Shown piece by piece: positions 44,817 to 52,734 of a stretch of 64,000 nucleotides of DNA (position 1 is its first letter; every line of letters starts with the position of its first letter). Source of the DNA: JAVBJN01 sp031546985 (lineage in GTDB: Bacteria > Bacteroidota > Bacteroidia > Chitinophagales > Chitinophagaceae); NCBI GenBank assembly GCA_031546985.1, contig JAVBJN010000056.1:10183-74182 (forward strand), in the 5' to 3' direction. The position numbers were made by a program, and so were the translations under genes. The notes below the pieces were generated by a model. It was not told the DNA's origin, made no database searches, and saw only the letters and a list, made by a program, of their open reading frames with translations.

Positions 44817-45405
44817 CCTGGTGCTGGGTCTGTGCTCCTGCTCCCGCATTTACAGCAAGCTGCCCGAAGTAAAGGTGGCCAATAATTGTCCGCAGCAACT
44901 GAAGCCAGCGTTTACACTGGTTAAGTATAAAACAGTTATTGATGTGGCAGGCCGCCACCTGAGTGGCATTTTGGTTTGTAAAACCATGGAAGACGGCGAA
45001 AAGCGGGTGGTATTCATCAACGAATTTGGCAGCACTTTCTTTGATTTTGGTTACAAAGGCAGCGACTTTACAGTGTATAATGTGCTGGAGCAGTTGAATA
45101 AAAAAGCAGTGATCAAAACCCTGCGCAAAGATTTTATGATGCTGCTGTGGGAAGGGCTGGACTGGAGCAAGATGCAGCACCTGCAACAAGGCGAAGAACT
45201 ACTGCACCGCATACCCATTGCCAAAGGCGATATTTATATTGTAACCAATGCTGGTTGCAACAAAGTAGTGCGGGTAGAAAATACAGGCAAAAACAAAGTA
45301 GCCATCCTCCAATCCTTTGGAGGATCAGGTACTTTAACCGATAGCGTACACATCTCACACACCAAATTCCAGTTTGAGATAGCGCTCAAAAAAATAGAAG
45401 ACTAA
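44794..45405 (+). CDS. Lipoprotein of the pigment export module
   Basis: The 203-residue product has a lipoprotein signal (MRFLLLSSLVLGLCSC) and a beta-rich mature part (LKPAFTLVKYKTVIDVAGRHLSG, then RVVFINEFGSTFFDFGYKG). I do not recognise a named family with certainty. Its position right after a LolA-like gene, with a 23-bp overlap, is that of the DUF3261 lipoprotein (ApeN) of aryl-polyene clusters and of LolB next to LolA in general. A role as outer-membrane acceptor for the carried pigment is inferred from context only. Confidence 0.72.
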   Translation: MRFLLLSSLVLGLCSCSRIYSKLPEVKVANNCPQQLKPAFTLVKYKTVIDVAGRHLSGILVCKTMEDGEKRVVFINEFGSTFFDFGYKGSDFTVYNVLEQLNKKAVIKTLRKDFMMLLWEGLDWSKMQHLQQGEELLHRIPIAKGDIYIVTNAGCNKVVRVENTGKNKVAILQSFGGSGTLTDSVHISHTKFQFEIALKKIED

Positions 45406-45764
45406 TGTTAGAAGGATCATTTTATACCATACATAACCCGCAGGTAGAAGAAGCCTCTTTTACGGCAGAACTGCGTTTCGATGCAGCGCATGAAATTTTT
45501 GAAGGGCATTTTCCCGGTCAGCCGGTAGTGCCCGGTGTATGCATGATGCAGCTCATTAAAGAGCAGTTTAATAAAATAATACAGCAAAACTATACCTTGC
45601 GCGAAGGGCAGAACATCAAGTTCCTGGCTATGATAGACCCTACGCAAACGCTTGCCGTGCAGCTTAACCTGAGCTGGCAGCCTGCGGCGGAAGGCTATTG
45701 GGTAACCGCCCTGTTGCAGCAGGATGCTACTACGTTTTTGAAATACAAAGCCCGTTTTGCCTGA
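45405..45764 (+). CDS. ApeI-like hotdog dehydratase subunit
   Basis: The 119-residue protein contains the FabZ/FabA hotdog core FEGHFPGQPVVPGVCMMQL. His35 corresponds to the catalytic His of FabZ, but the Glu expected 14 residues later is Gln49. This matches ApeI-like dehydratases, which I recall working with a second hotdog subunit; here the ApeP-like protein at 35078 has the Glu but not the His in register. Together they could form one complete active site for dehydrating 3-hydroxyacyl-ACP. Start and stop overlap both neighbours by single bases (TAATG and TGATG). Confidence 0.85.
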   Translation: MLEGSFYTIHNPQVEEASFTAELRFDAAHEIFEGHFPGQPVVPGVCMMQLIKEQFNKIIQQNYTLREGQNIKFLAMIDPTQTLAVQLNLSWQPAAEGYWVTALLQQDATTFLKYKARFA

Positions 45765-46954
45765 TGCCTGATAGCCAGCCATTATACGAAAACGGCATGC
45801 GTAACCAAAAGGTTGCATTATTGCTGCCTACCTATAACAATGCTACTGCCATTGGCGAGGTGCTGGAGCATGTGTTTCAGTACACCCACAGTGTAATTGT
45901 GGTAAACGATGGCAGCACCGATAATACATTGGAGGTGTTGGCACAATACCCCATGATTCAGCTGGTGAGTTATAAAAAAAACAGGGGCAAAGGCTGGGCA
46001 TTGCGCCAGGGTTTTGCTTTTGCACGCAGCCAGGGTTATGATTATGTGATAACGATGGATACCGATGGGCAACACGATCCGGTAGATATCCGGGTGTTTC
46101 TCGAAAACCTGGAGACCAACCCCGGCGCATTAATGATTGGCGCCCGTAATATGGATCAGGCCAGTGTGCCCGGCAAAAGCAGCTTTGGCAATAAGTTTTC
46201 TAATTTTTGGTTCAGGGTAGAAACGGGTATTAAACTGCCCGATACGCAAAGCGGTTACCGCTTGTATCCTTTGGAGCCTTTGTGCCAAATGAAATACTTT
46301 ACCCGCAAATACGAATTTGAGATTGAGGTAATTGTACGTGCCGCCTGGAAAGGAGTGAAGGTGATGGCCGTGCCGGTAAAAGTATATTACCCTCCGGCAG
46401 AAGAGCGCATATCGCATTTTAGACCGTTTAAGGACTTTAGCCGCATTAGTGTGCTCAACACGGTGCTGGTACTTATTACTTTTTTGTGGATAAAGCCGCG
46501 TGATTTCTTCATTACACCCTTCCGCAAAAAAGGCTGGAAAGCTGTGCTGCGCGATAATTTCATGAATCCCAACGAAAGCAATGCGCACAAAGCCGCGTCT
46601 ATTGGGTTTGGGGTGTTTATGGGTATTGTACCCATTTGGGGTTTTCAGCTGGCAGTAGGTATTCCGTTAGCCATTCTTATGCGGCTCAATAAGGCATTGT
46701 TTCTTGTGGCAGCCAATATCAGTATTTTTCCTCCGGTTATCTGGGCGGCAAGCCTGCTTACGGGTAAGCTGGTGCTGGGCAAAAAAGATTGGGCTTTCCA
46801 ATACGAAGGGCTTACCATCGATACGGTAAAAAGATTGGGTGCCGAGTTTTTTATAGGTGGCGCGGTACTGGCCGTAGTAGCCGGAGTCTTCTCTTACCTG
46901 CTCACTTATGTGCTGCTCAAGGTTTTTCGCAAGTCCAATACACAGACTAATTAA
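45764..46954 (+). CDS. Glycosyltransferase family 2 fused to DUF2062
   Basis: The 396-residue protein has an N-terminal GT2 domain (about 12-240) with LLPTYNNATAIGEVL, the nucleotide-sugar site VVNDGSTDNT and MDTDGQHDP. The linker NPNESNAHKAASIGFGVFMG leads to a C-terminal DUF2062 membrane domain (about 280-380). The GT2-DUF2062 fusion is like dolichol-phosphate-mannose-synthase-type enzymes. Similar genes occur in flexirubin loci and may glycosylate the lipid acceptor of the pigment. The ATG at 45764 overlaps the upstream TGA; it ends 3 bp from a convergent gene and closes pigment block II. Confidence 0.87.
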   Translation: MPDSQPLYENGMRNQKVALLLPTYNNATAIGEVLEHVFQYTHSVIVVNDGSTDNTLEVLAQYPMIQLVSYKKNRGKGWALRQGFAFARSQGYDYVITMDTDGQHDPVDIRVFLENLETNPGALMIGARNMDQASVPGKSSFGNKFSNFWFRVETGIKLPDTQSGYRLYPLEPLCQMKYFTRKYEFEIEVIVRAAWKGVKVMAVPVKVYYPPAEERISHFRPFKDFSRISVLNTVLVLITFLWIKPRDFFITPFRKKGWKAVLRDNFMNPNESNAHKAASIGFGVFMGIVPIWGFQLAVGIPLAILMRLNKALFLVAANISIFPPVIWAASLLTGKLVLGKKDWAFQYEGLTIDTVKRLGAEFFIGGAVLAVVAGVFSYLLTYVLLKVFRKSNTQTN

Positions 46955-46957
46955 TCA

Positions 46958-47500
46958 TTACATACAAGCAGCTCTGAGTGCTTTCATGGCTTCCAGTCCC
47001 TTTTCGCGGGCCAGGGCTATGTTGCGTTCCGGAATATTTTCGGGATCGGGGAAGTGCTGCAAGGCTTTGGTAAGACTGGCTTCGCGCAGTAGGTGCACCA
47101 TCGGGTAAATGGAGCGGTTGGTATAATTGGCAGGATCATCGCGCTGCACCTCTGCAAAGCGGTATTGCGGGTGAAAGCTTGCCAGTTGGTATACGCCATC
47201 GTAATCGTTGCGCTGTAGCATAGCTTCGACCATTTCTACTAAATCGAGATAGGAAGTAAACGAAGAGAACGCATTGGGGAAAATAACCAGCGTGGTTTCA
47301 ATATCGGGGTTGTTGTCCAGCATCTCGCACTCATCCTGGATGGCATCGAGCGCATTGTGCAGTTTGGTGCCATTGCAAACAGCGTAACGCACACTGCCTT
47401 TATTCACTTCACGCGCGGCAAAAGGGCAGAAATTAAGCCCTATCACCACTTCCTTGATCCACTTTTCCGTTTGCGCTATAACCTGTTCATCCGTTACCAT
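46958..47500 (-). CDS. DUF1415-family protein
   Basis: From the ATG at 47500 the 180-residue cytoplasmic protein has the DUF1415 features: QTEKWIKEVVIGLNFCPFAAREV near the N-terminus (quoted in part: VIGLNFCPFA), TLVIFPNAFSSFTSYLDLVEM and YQLASFHPQYRFA with ANYTNRSIYPMVHLLRE. The function is unknown. The open frame continues upstream to 47830 through the repeat array, which is judged not coding. The gene converges with the GT2-DUF2062 gene. Confidence 0.85.
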   Translation of the reverse strand: MVTDEQVIAQTEKWIKEVVIGLNFCPFAAREVNKGSVRYAVCNGTKLHNALDAIQDECEMLDNNPDIETTLVIFPNAFSSFTSYLDLVEMVEAMLQRNDYDGVYQLASFHPQYRFAEVQRDDPANYTNRSIYPMVHLLREASLTKALQHFPDPENIPERNIALAREKGLEAMKALRAACM

Positions 47501-47636
47501 ATCCTTCCGTTTAGGGGGTAAAAGTAAACATAGTTCCCCAATGGCAATTATATCTCTGATGTGATGATGTTTGATGGCTGATCGATACAGCAGGTGAGAA
47601 ATGAAAAGACCTGTCAGGTGCGTTTTTGTGGTTCGC

Positions 47637-48145
47637 GAGGTATAGTTTCCCGGAGATCTGATTGTTGTTGGTTTGCGGGCAATCCAGCGGCACTGTAACT
47701 GTTGTAGGTCAGGATCTGCGCGATCTGCGGGAGAGAGGTTCGCGAGGTATAGTTTCCCGCAGATATCGCAGATTGTTTCGCAGATACCGCAGATCCGATT
47801 GTCGTTGGTCTGCGGGTAATCCATAGGCATTGTAACTGTTGTAGGTCAGGATCTGCGTGATCTGCGTGGTTTTTGATCTGCACGATCTGCGGGAGAGAGG
47901 TACGCGAGGTATAGTTTCCCGCAGATGCCGCAGATTGTTTCGCAGATACCGCAGATTTGATTGTCGTTGGTCTGCGGGCAATCCAGCGGCACTGTAACTG
48001 TTGTAGGTCAGAATCTGCGTGATCTGCGTGGTTTTTGATCTGCGCGATCTGCGGGAGAGAAGTTCGTGAGGTATAGTTTCCCGCAGATGCCGCAGATTGT
48101 TTCGCAGATACCGCAGATCCGATTGTCGTTGGTCTGCGGGTAATC
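47637..48145. repeat. 162-bp tandem repeat array with internal inverted CTGCGG words
   Basis: Four units start with gaggtatagtttccc at 47637, 47744, 47906 and 48068. The two middle units are exactly 162 bp and nearly identical. The first is 107 bp (internal deletion) and the last stops after 78 bp. Each full unit has a 5' arm of cgcagat words and a 3' arm of atctgcg words in opposite orientation, so it can fold into a long hairpin around ggtctgcggg...gtaactgttgtagg. As 162 is a multiple of three, long repetitive minus-strand frames stay open through it; I judge these not to be genes. The whole gap 47501-48322 has no other feature. Confidence 0.9.
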
Positions 48146-48322
48146 GGTTGTGGCTTGTGGGACTCGCGCCGATTCACCTATCACCTATCACCTATCACCA
48201 TTCACTTTTTACTTCATATATCAGAACAATCCGCAGCCCAATAACAAAATTTTAAGATTGTTTTCACAAATGCCCGTCCCTATTGATTTTTAACCCTCCT
48301 GTATTTTAAGTATTTTCGCAAA

Positions 48323-48688
48323 GTGAATAAAAGACACCGGACATATCATTTTTTCTTCCTGTGTCTGTTCCTGACCGGTTTATTCAGCTCTGCATTACCG
48401 GTTTCTGCCCATACCAAAGTAACGAACAAGCCTGTTCATGAACTGCGGCAGAAACGGTTCAGCCTCTTAGATTGTCTGCATCCTGTAGATACCAATGTAA
48501 AACCGGTTGGCAACAGCCGTAATCCTTTTTCGCCGGGCGATGAGCCTTTGGGTGGCGGCTTGCGTATTGTTCCGGCCGCGGCAGTATTGGTCATACATAT
48601 CCCGCTATACCATAACCGTTCCGAAGGTTATGAAGCGTGGCAGCAGCAATACCTGCAACATATTTATCCGTTTCACCATTTCTGGTAA
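48323..48688 (+). CDS. Small secreted protein of unknown function
   Basis: A GTG at 48323 starts a 121-residue frame with a clear signal peptide (FFFLCLFLTGLFSSALPVSAHT), then a basic segment and a hydrophobic stretch (RIVPAAAVLVIHIPLYHN). I recognise no family. No ATG option gives the signal peptide. The frame could be a real small envelope protein; support is the signal sequence and the absence of a better frame. Confidence 0.5.
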   Translation: MNKRHRTYHFFFLCLFLTGLFSSALPVSAHTKVTNKPVHELRQKRFSLLDCLHPVDTNVKPVGNSRNPFSPGDEPLGGGLRIVPAAAVLVIHIPLYHNRSEGYEAWQQQYLQHIYPFHHFW

Positions 48689-48824
48689 GTAATGCCTGGT
48701 TGCGATACCTATCGCAACAGCAAGTAAAGATGACCATGTCGCAATGGTTGTCTGTTTAACTATTGGCGTTGGTCCCGCTGGTGGATCAGCTGCCGCATTG
48801 CTTACATTTTTAATACAACAGATT

Positions 48825-49325
48825 ATGGACGGTACAATTGGTATAGCCCTTTTAATGGTGGGCGCTATTGCTTTGGTAATTATTTTATTGGTGATGTCGC
48901 ATAACCGCAAGGTGAAGCAGCAGCAAGCCTTACGGCAAGATATTTTTAACCGTGCGGCTACGGCTGCCAACCTGAGCATTAGCCAACAGGAGCATTTCCA
49001 GGAGCGCCTCCTGGGCCTGGACGATAAACAAAAGATGCTGGTATGGTTCGACAGTTCCGAAACTGAGCAGTTGGTAGAGCTGATAGATCTGCGGGGCATT
49101 ATTGCCTGCAACCTGATACGGGCTACCCACAAACTCAAAAGCAGCGATAACCATTCGGTCGTAACCGGGGTGCACCTGCAACTCGATTCTGCTATTGGAG
49201 ACAAACGGTCTTATATGATTACTTTTTATGATAATGTGCGCAATAACCAACAGGAAATGCCCAGCCTGATAAAAAAAGCGGAACAATGGCAAAAGAGCAT
49301 CAAAGAGATCGGAGATATTAAATAA
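48825..49325 (+). CDS. Single-span membrane protein of unknown function
   Basis: From the ATG at 48825 the 166-residue product has one N-terminal transmembrane helix (TIGIALLMVGAIALVIILLVM) and a soluble cytoplasmic domain (LDDKQKMLVWFDSSETEQLVELIDL, quoted in part as KMLVWFDSSETEQLV). An earlier ATG at 48744 adds 27 residues with another hydrophobic stretch and cannot be excluded. The family is not recognised. It lies 28 bp upstream of the CPA2 antiporter and may be co-transcribed with it. Confidence 0.65.
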   Translation: MDGTIGIALLMVGAIALVIILLVMSHNRKVKQQQALRQDIFNRAATAANLSISQQEHFQERLLGLDDKQKMLVWFDSSETEQLVELIDLRGIIACNLIRATHKLKSSDNHSVVTGVHLQLDSAIGDKRSYMITFYDNVRNNQQEMPSLIKKAEQWQKSIKEIGDIK

Positions 49326-49353
49326 ATTTAGATAACGAAACGTTTGCACGCGT

Positions 49354-51591
49354 ATGATTCATTTACCACCACTTATCACCGACCTGGGCCTGATCTTGGG
49401 AGCAGCGGCGGTGATCACCTTATTGTTCAAGAAGCTGAAACAACCCCTGGTATTAGGTTACCTCATTGCCGGTTTCCTGGTAGGGCCGCATTTCAAGATG
49501 TTTCCTACCATCGTAGAGATCGAAAGTGTAAATGTATGGGCCGAGATCGGGGTTATTGTACTGCTGTTTAGCCTGGGGCTGGAGTTCAGTTTCAAAAAAC
49601 TGATCAGGGTGGGGCCATCGGCATCCATTACCGCGGTTGTGGAAGTATTGTCGATGCTCTTTTTAGGATACCTGGCCGGTACGCTAATGGGGTGGTCGCG
49701 TATGGACAGCATCTTCCTCGGAGGGGTACTCAGTATCTCTTCTACCACAATTATCATCCGGGCTTTTGAAGAGCTGGGCCTCAAAGGGCAGAAGTTTGCC
49801 GGGCTGGTATTTGGTAGCCTTATTGTAGAAGACCTGGTGGCCATTGTGCTGTTGGTATTGCTGTCTACAGTAGCCATCAGTACCCAGTTTGCCGGTATGG
49901 ATATGCTTATTTCTATCGTAAAACTGGTATTCTTCCTTATTCTCTGGTTCCTGTCCGGCATCTTCTTTTTGCCTACCCTGCTGCGCAAAACCAAAAAGCT
50001 CATGAGCGACGAAACCTTGCTCATTATGGCTTTGGCCTTGTGTATTATGATGGTATGGCTGGCTACACTGGCTGGTTTCTCCCCTGCGCTGGGTGCCTTT
50101 ATTATGGGCTCTATCCTGGCCGAAACCACTTATGCCGAAAAGATTGAACACCTGGTAAAACCGGTAAAAGATCTGTTTGGCGCGGTATTCTTTGTATCGG
50201 TAGGTATGCTTATCGATCCTAAAGTTCTGGTAGAGTATGCTGGTCCGGTAGTGATTATTACCCTGCTTACGCTGGTAGGTAAGGCGCTGAGCTCTACACT
50301 GGGTGCGTTAATATCCGGCCAGCCGTTAAAGACTTCGGTGCAGGCGGGTATGAGTTTATCGCAGATCGGGGAGTTTTCCTTTATCATCGCTACGCTTGGC
50401 TTGTCGCTGAAGGTAACGAGCCCGTTCCTGTATCCCATTGCGGTGGCGGTATCGGCGGTAACTACGTTTACCACACCGTATATGATTAAACTATCTGGTC
50501 CGTTTTACGAAAAACTGAACCAGTGGCTGCCCAAATCGTGGATTGCGGCGCTAACCCGCTACAGCAACCGTTCGCAACGGATCAAGGATTCTACCGATTT
50601 CCAGAAGCTGATACGGGTGTATATTATGAACTCGGTATTGCTTTCGGTAGTTATTGTGGCCATTATCCTGTTGTCGGCCTATTGGCTTATGCCATTCCTC
50701 AATACCCGGATGGAGAACCGCAACCTGGCTAATCTCATTGGTTTGTTCCTTACCATGCTGCTGATGGCACCGTTCCTCTGGGCATTGGTCATCAAGATTC
50801 ACCAGAAAGAACTGATCCGCAACCTCTGGGCCAAAAACAGTTCGCGCGGGTTGATGGTGGTATTGCAACTGGTTCGCCTGGCACTGGGTGTATTGCTCAT
50901 CGGTTTTTTGATAGACCGGGTATACAGCACATCGATCGCTATTGTGAGTGCCATTATCATCATTATCATTATGCTGCTGCTGAGCCGTAAAATTCAGCAC
51001 CTGTACCTCAATATCGAAGGTCGTTTCCTAAGCAACTATAACGAACGCGAAACGGCCGAGGGCAATGGCGGTGAAGCATCGGCGCTCGTGCCCTGGGATG
51101 CCCACCTGGCGGTGTATGAAATAAGTCCCGATTGGCAGGGCCTGGGCAAAACCCTGCAACAACTGGCCTGGCGGGAGCGCTACGGTATTAATGTAGCCAG
51201 TATTGAGCGGGGCGATCATATCATTAACATTCCTGCAGCGCAGGAGCAGATATTTCCGCACGATGCCATTTCGGTAATAGGTACCGATGAGCAGTTGCTG
51301 AACTTTAGCAACGAGCTCAATGCAGGGGTACATGCCGAGGGCGAACGCAAACGCAGCGAAGTAATGCTCGAATCGTTTGAGGTAGGCCCGCAATCGTCTA
51401 TTGTAAACAGAACCATTCGCGACTCTGGCATACGCCAGAAAGTGCATGGTATAATTGTGGGCGTAGAGCGGGATGGCCAGCGCATCATAAACCCCGAAGC
51501 ATCTTGGGTAATAGAGCCCGGTGATGTGCTATGGATTGTGGGCGATAAACTGCGGCTTATATCTGTAAAAAGAAGAGAAGCGGTATTATAA
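49354..51591 (+). CDS. CPA2-family monovalent cation:proton antiporter with two C-terminal TrkA_C-like domains
   Basis: The 745-residue protein has the Na+/H+ exchanger (Kef-type) membrane domain (about 10-380) with LGYLIAGFLVGP, IGVIVLLFSLGLEFSF, SLIVEDLVAIVLLVLLS and GAVFFVSVGMLIDP. A second membrane region follows (about 415-545), then two soluble TrkA_C-like (RCK-C) lobes (about 575-650 and 670-735; AISVIGTDEQLLNF and WVIEPGDVLWIVGD). The NAD-binding TrkA_N domain of KefB/KefC is missing. It should move K+ or Na+ against H+ under control of a ligand at the RCK-C lobes. It ends in a strong terminator. Confidence 0.92.
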   Translation: MIHLPPLITDLGLILGAAAVITLLFKKLKQPLVLGYLIAGFLVGPHFKMFPTIVEIESVNVWAEIGVIVLLFSLGLEFSFKKLIRVGPSASITAVVEVLSMLFLGYLAGTLMGWSRMDSIFLGGVLSISSTTIIIRAFEELGLKGQKFAGLVFGSLIVEDLVAIVLLVLLSTVAISTQFAGMDMLISIVKLVFFLILWFLSGIFFLPTLLRKTKKLMSDETLLIMALALCIMMVWLATLAGFSPALGAFIMGSILAETTYAEKIEHLVKPVKDLFGAVFFVSVGMLIDPKVLVEYAGPVVIITLLTLVGKALSSTLGALISGQPLKTSVQAGMSLSQIGEFSFIIATLGLSLKVTSPFLYPIAVAVSAVTTFTTPYMIKLSGPFYEKLNQWLPKSWIAALTRYSNRSQRIKDSTDFQKLIRVYIMNSVLLSVVIVAIILLSAYWLMPFLNTRMENRNLANLIGLFLTMLLMAPFLWALVIKIHQKELIRNLWAKNSSRGLMVVLQLVRLALGVLLIGFLIDRVYSTSIAIVSAIIIIIIMLLLSRKIQHLYLNIEGRFLSNYNERETAEGNGGEASALVPWDAHLAVYEISPDWQGLGKTLQQLAWRERYGINVASIERGDHIINIPAAQEQIFPHDAISVIGTDEQLLNFSNELNAGVHAEGERKRSEVMLESFEVGPQSSIVNRTIRDSGIRQKVHGIIVGVERDGQRIINPEASWVIEPGDVLWIVGDKLRLISVKRREAVL

Positions 51592-51602
51592 GTTTAGAGG
51601 TA

Positions 51603-51633
51603 AAGGGAGGTTGTGCTACAACCTCCCTTTTTT
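51603..51633 (+). terminator. Terminator after the antiporter gene
   Basis: aagggaggttgt pairs exactly with acaacctccctt around a short gct loop and is followed by tttaat. It begins 11 bases past the stop. Confidence 0.9.
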
Positions 51634-51948
51634 AATATGGGGCGTATAAAATGATGAGAAGGGAGTTATCCTGCACGGCGGAATGAAGCCGAAGCAGGAT
51701 TGCTTTGCCGAAGATCTTTTACATGGAAGTTTTGGTGCAGAGATACTGCATCCCTCCTGCGTTCCCGAAGGGTCGGGACAGGCGGGCGCAGTATGACATC
51801 GCTATCAAATAAGAATTAATATAACAGGTTGCAGCAGCAACCAATTTGTAAATAGTGGATAATATGTTTTGAAAAAAATCATATCAGCAGGCAGTTTATG
51901 CAGGAACGGTGCAGGGCGGGGTGGTCAGGTTAAACCGAATAACTTCCG
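51634..51948. other. Gene-free intergenic stretch with degenerate repeat words
   Basis: The 315 bp between terminator and promoter hold no credible frame. At about 51761-51790 the words cgttcccgaagggtcgggacaggcggg contain the reverse complement of the cctgtccc arm of the dispersed hairpin repeat. The segment cctgcacggcggaatgaagccgaagcagga (about 51670-51700; in part tgaagccgaagcagga) is similarly structured. It appears to be a landing area for intergenic repeats. Confidence 0.4.
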
Positions 51949-51956
51949 TAATTTTG
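51949..51956 (+). promoter_or_regulatory. Candidate -7 element (TAATTTTG) eight bases before a start codon
   Basis: TAATTTTG matches TAnnTTTG exactly and ends 7 bases before the ATG at 51964. If used, transcription would start about at the ATG, giving a leaderless or nearly leaderless message. Confidence 0.45.
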
Positions 51957-51963
51957 CATCCCG

Positions 51964-52584
51964 ATGGATAACCAGACCTTTCAGAATAGTGAAATAGCGA
52001 AAGACGAATATCTTGTATCAGACCTGGCCTTCGACCGTTTGTTTCCGGCCCATCTGAGCAAGCATTCTCACCGGCACTGGACCCCTATTAAAGTGGCCAG
52101 GCGAGCTACCCGGTTTTTAGCCGTAGGCTCCAACCCCAAAATTATTGATGTAGGCGCAGGCCTTGGCAAATTTTGCATTACGGGTGCGCACAAGGCGCCT
52201 AAGGCACAGTTTACAGGCATTGAGCAGCGCGATGCGCTGGTAAAGCACGGCAATAAAGTGATTCGCCAATTGGGATTGCCTAATGCCCGGTTGGTAAAAG
52301 GCGATTTTCGCGATATGGATTTCTCCGAATATACCGGTGTGTATTTCTACAATTCCTTTTACGAAAACCTGGACGATGACCAGTGCCAGATCGACGATTC
52401 GGTAGAGCGCTCGGCTATACTGTATCATCTTTACTCCGACCATTTGTTCCAATGTCTGAAAGCAATGCGCAAAGGCACCCGGTTGGTAACCTACTGGAGC
52501 ATGGCCGACGAAGTGCCGGCCGATTACGAATTGTTCGAAACCGACTTTGATGGCAACTTACGCTGCTGGATTAAGAATTTCTGA
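51964..52584 (+). CDS. Class I SAM-dependent methyltransferase
   Basis: The 206-residue protein has the SAM motif KIIDVGAGLGKFCI (about 58-71), the acidic FTGIEQRD loop (about 80-87), LVKGDFRDMDF and YFYNSFYENL. It resembles small class I methyltransferases annotated only by fold. The substrate is unknown; the gene stands alone between antiporter and META genes, 1.8 kb upstream of pigment block III, so a role in pigment tailoring is possible but not supported by operon structure. Confidence 0.82.
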   Translation: MDNQTFQNSEIAKDEYLVSDLAFDRLFPAHLSKHSHRHWTPIKVARRATRFLAVGSNPKIIDVGAGLGKFCITGAHKAPKAQFTGIEQRDALVKHGNKVIRQLGLPNARLVKGDFRDMDFSEYTGVYFYNSFYENLDDDQCQIDDSVERSAILYHLYSDHLFQCLKAMRKGTRLVTYWSMADEVPADYELFETDFDGNLRCWIKNF

Positions 52585-52631
52585 TTTCAGCATAGCCTTG
52601 TGCCATGCTGCAGAGTAAAGCATGGGCGTAA

Positions 52632-52651
52632 CCTGTCCCGCCCATGCGGGA
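52632..52651 (+). repeat. Dispersed 20-bp hairpin repeat, copy 3
   Basis: cctgtcccgcccatgcggga matches copies at 25601-25620 and 34110-34129, with the cccgc/gcggg stem kept. Confidence 0.7.
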
Positions 52652-52679
52652 TGCACATCTCAAACTTTATCTACAATAT

Positions 52680-52716
52680 AAAACCCCGCTGTTCGTGAGA
52701 GCAGCGGGGTTTTTAT
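52680..52716. terminator. Bidirectional terminator between convergent genes
   Basis: aaaccccgctg pairs with agcagcggggttt around an 8-base loop, with an A tract before and a T tract after. It serves the methyltransferase on the plus strand and the META gene on the minus strand. Confidence 0.85.
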
Positions 52717-52734
52717 TAGTATCGTTTATGATAA

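Noticed and set aside
47614..48177. A 187-codon minus-strand frame with a repeated peptide (SAVSAKQSAASAGNYTSRTSLP)
   Set aside because: It only translates the 162-bp tandem array, whose length is a multiple of three. There is no start context, promoter or family, and other frames are open in the same way.
47501..48322. CRISPR-like array
   Set aside because: Units are 162 bp and contiguous, without unique spacers; no cas genes are present.
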